Part shown: one piece after another, positions 63,030 to 64,000 of the stretch | How positions within the stretch are numbered: position 1 is the first letter of the stretch | How the letters are laid out: each line of letters opens with the position of its first letter | Translations under genes and position numbers: made by a program | Assembly: GCF_018918075.1 (NCBI RefSeq) | Contig: NZ_JAHLPW010000008.1 | Coordinates: 103,741-167,740, forward strand | Origin: Virgibacillus sp. MSJ-26 | Lineage (GTDB): Bacteria > Bacillota > Bacilli > Bacillales > Amphibacillaceae | Length of the DNA stretch: 64,000 nucleotides | Reading direction: 5' to 3' | Notes under the pieces: generated by a model | The model's input: the letters and a program-made list of their open reading frames with translations, nothing else | What the model was told of the DNA's origin: nothing | Database searches by the model: none

Positions 63030-63239
63030 ATGAAATTTAGAGATTTGGTAGTAAAGAAAGGGTTAATAATAATTGGTTTACTGGTTTTGATTGTAGGGGG
63101 TCTTTTATTTGCTTCACAAAGCTATTTCAGCCATCTTGAAGTCAAAAATATAACCGAGAAATGTTATGAAGATGGTGGGCTACCGACCATCGAAAAATCA
63201 GGTTTTAAAATAGTCCATTTTTCTTGTGACAAAGGCTGA
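63030..63239 (+). CDS. Small membrane-anchored protein, function unknown
   Basis: A 69-residue protein with one N-terminal helix (GLIIIGLLVLIVGGLLFASQ) and an extracytoplasmic tail of about 40 residues with two cysteines (EKCYEDGGLPTIEK and HFSCDKG). ATG at 63030 with AAAAGGGGG upstream. Part of the small membrane run; the Cys pair might form a disulfide. Confidence 0.65.
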   Translation: MKFRDLVVKKGLIIIGLLVLIVGGLLFASQSYFSHLEVKNITEKCYEDGGLPTIEKSGFKIVHFSCDKG

Positions 63240-63326
63240 TTAATATACCTCACTGGCTTGCTAAAGTCGCATAACTTATTTCAAAATCAAGGCATTATAT
63301 TGAATAAGTACTTAGGAGTGATGTCG

Positions 63327-63644
63327 TTGTTCATAAAGGGAATTAATCATATGACGTTTTCTGTTTCTAATTTAGATAAATCCACTAAATTTTATCAGGA
63401 TGTATTTGATGCTAAATTGCTCGTTAAAGGAAGAGGTACTGCTTACTTTGATTTGAATGGAATGTGGCTGGCGCTTAATTTAGAAAAAGATATTCCTCGT
63501 AATGAAATAAGTCATTCATATACGCACATTGCTTTTACGATTGAAGAAGCAGAGTTTGATAATGCATTTGATAAGTTGGAGAAATTGGGAGTAAATATTT
63601 TAACTGGACGTCTCAGAGATAGAAGAGACAAGAAATCTATTTAT
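63327..63644 (+). pseudogene. fosB: FosB metallothiol transferase, truncated by insertion
   Basis: The start gives IKGINHMTFSVSNLDKSTKFYQ, then GRGTAYFDLNGMWLALNLEK, SYTHIAFTIEE and RDRRDKKSIY, a close match to the first about 106 residues of FosB, the bacillithiol-using fosfomycin resistance enzyme of about 139 residues. The gene breaks off after KKSIY; the C-terminal part with the last metal ligand Glu and the active-site residues is missing and replaced by unrelated codons to 63713. The TTG at 63327 is preferred, with AGGAG eight bases upstream; ATG 63321 is too near. The enzyme should be inactive. Confidence 0.85.
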
Positions 63645-63715
63645 CAAAAACAGGTGAGAAAACTCCCACTTCAAGCGTGTGCAGGGCAAAGCCCAGCGGT
63701 AAGTGGGAGATGAAT
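63645..63715 (+). mobile_element. Left end of an IS200/IS605-type element (subterminal hairpin)
   Basis: Right after the break in fosB, CTCCCACTT ... AAGTGGGAG forms a 9-base inverted repeat, typical of the subterminal hairpins of IS200/IS605 elements. The target side ends ATCTATTTAT. The transposase-like gene tnpB begins at 63902. No target duplication is expected in this family. Confidence 0.65.
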
Positions 63716-63901
63716 CGCCTTCAGACAAGGGATAGCTTTAGTTATCTCAGTTGTCTGACTGTTCGAAAACTTATTGAATGAAATTAATAATAGTTAGAGT
63801 ACGGGTACCAAACTATTACTTGTTTTCTTGTAAACGTTGTATAAACCGTTACGGTATGATATAATAGAACATACATTCCCATGCGGAAAAGGTGAGTATC
63901 C

Positions 63902-64000
63902 ATGTTCATCCATAAAGCCTATTGTTTTCGTATCTATCCAACTAAAAAACAAACAGAATTGATCAAGAAAACAATTGGATGCAGCCGCTTTGTTTTCAAT
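63902..64000 (+). CDS. tnpB: TnpB (IS605 OrfB) RNA-guided nuclease-like protein, N-terminus only
   Basis: The last 99 bases encode FIHKAYCFRIYPTKKQTELI and KKTIGCSRFVFN, the conserved N-terminus of IS200/IS605 OrfB (TnpB) proteins. AAAAGGTGAG lies ahead of the ATG at 63902. The gene runs off the window. TnpB is an RNA-guided nuclease; its guide RNA is normally at the 3' end, not visible here. No tnpA is seen between the left end and tnpB, so this may be a tnpB-only element. Confidence 0.88.
   Translation, partial: MFIHKAYCFRIYPTKKQTELIKKTIGCSRFVFN

Overview
The window reads as a low-GC Gram-positive chromosome of the Bacillaceae, most likely the moderately halotolerant Oceanobacillus/Virgibacillus side. 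This is inferred from Bacillus-type AGGAGG ribosome binding sites, an S-box and a TPP riboswitch, YkoFEDC, ResABC-type cytochrome c maturation, the bacillithiol-linked proteins YtxJ/BrxC and FosB, very acidic lipoproteins, and many intergenic hairpin repeats. No rRNA, tRNA, CRISPR array or prophage block was seen. The window is ordinary accessory chromosome with an unusual density of decaying genes and dispersed repeats.

Layout. 1-11.4 kb: an aldo/keto reductase, a CYP152-type P450 peroxygenase, a lipoprotein, a FUSC-type exporter, a PH-like small protein with a LacI-family regulator, a hydratase of the fumarylacetoacetase superfamily, BrnQ, a GlsB-like membrane protein, a 42-bp GC-rich minisatellite and a CBS protein. 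11.4-18.4 kb: a DUF1828/DUF1829 pseudogene joined to the tail of an acetyltransferase gene, hairpin repeats, an S-box-controlled metNIQ-amidohydrolase operon, a broken P-loop kinase-like gene and an intact GNAT. 18.4-27.3 kb: an OmpA-like lipoprotein and its decayed copy, YdcF, VanZ-RDD and RCK-like membrane proteins, a second aldo/keto reductase and a DUF2207 gene split by an in-frame TGA. 27.5-31 kb: a copper operon (copY-copZ-copA-glutaredoxin) with a cop box. 31.8-43 kb: two paralogous interleaved modules (response regulator, BcrA-like ATPase, short permease, histidine kinase), the first led by a permuted papain-like protein; an MFS exporter and a catalase lie between them. 43.7-48.5 kb: a 1622-residue secreted nuclease/5'-nucleotidase. 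49.1-52.8 kb: TPP riboswitch and ykoFEDC. 53.3-58.2 kb: ccdA and two thioredoxin-like genes with resB and resC. 58.4-64 kb: a second beta-domain lipoprotein, YtxJ, YitT, a run of tiny membrane proteins and a fosB gene cut by an IS200/IS605-type element whose tnpB runs off the end.

The window contributes to sulfur and thiamine supply (metNIQ, YkoFEDC), metal and oxidative stress (cop operon, catalase, YtxJ), cytochrome c assembly (CcdA/ResABC) and probably envelope-antibiotic response (the two ABC/two-component modules). The least explained items are the two 11-bp-phased operator families, the small membrane-protein cluster at 62-63 kb, the RCK-like membrane protein at 22.5 kb and the repeat families.
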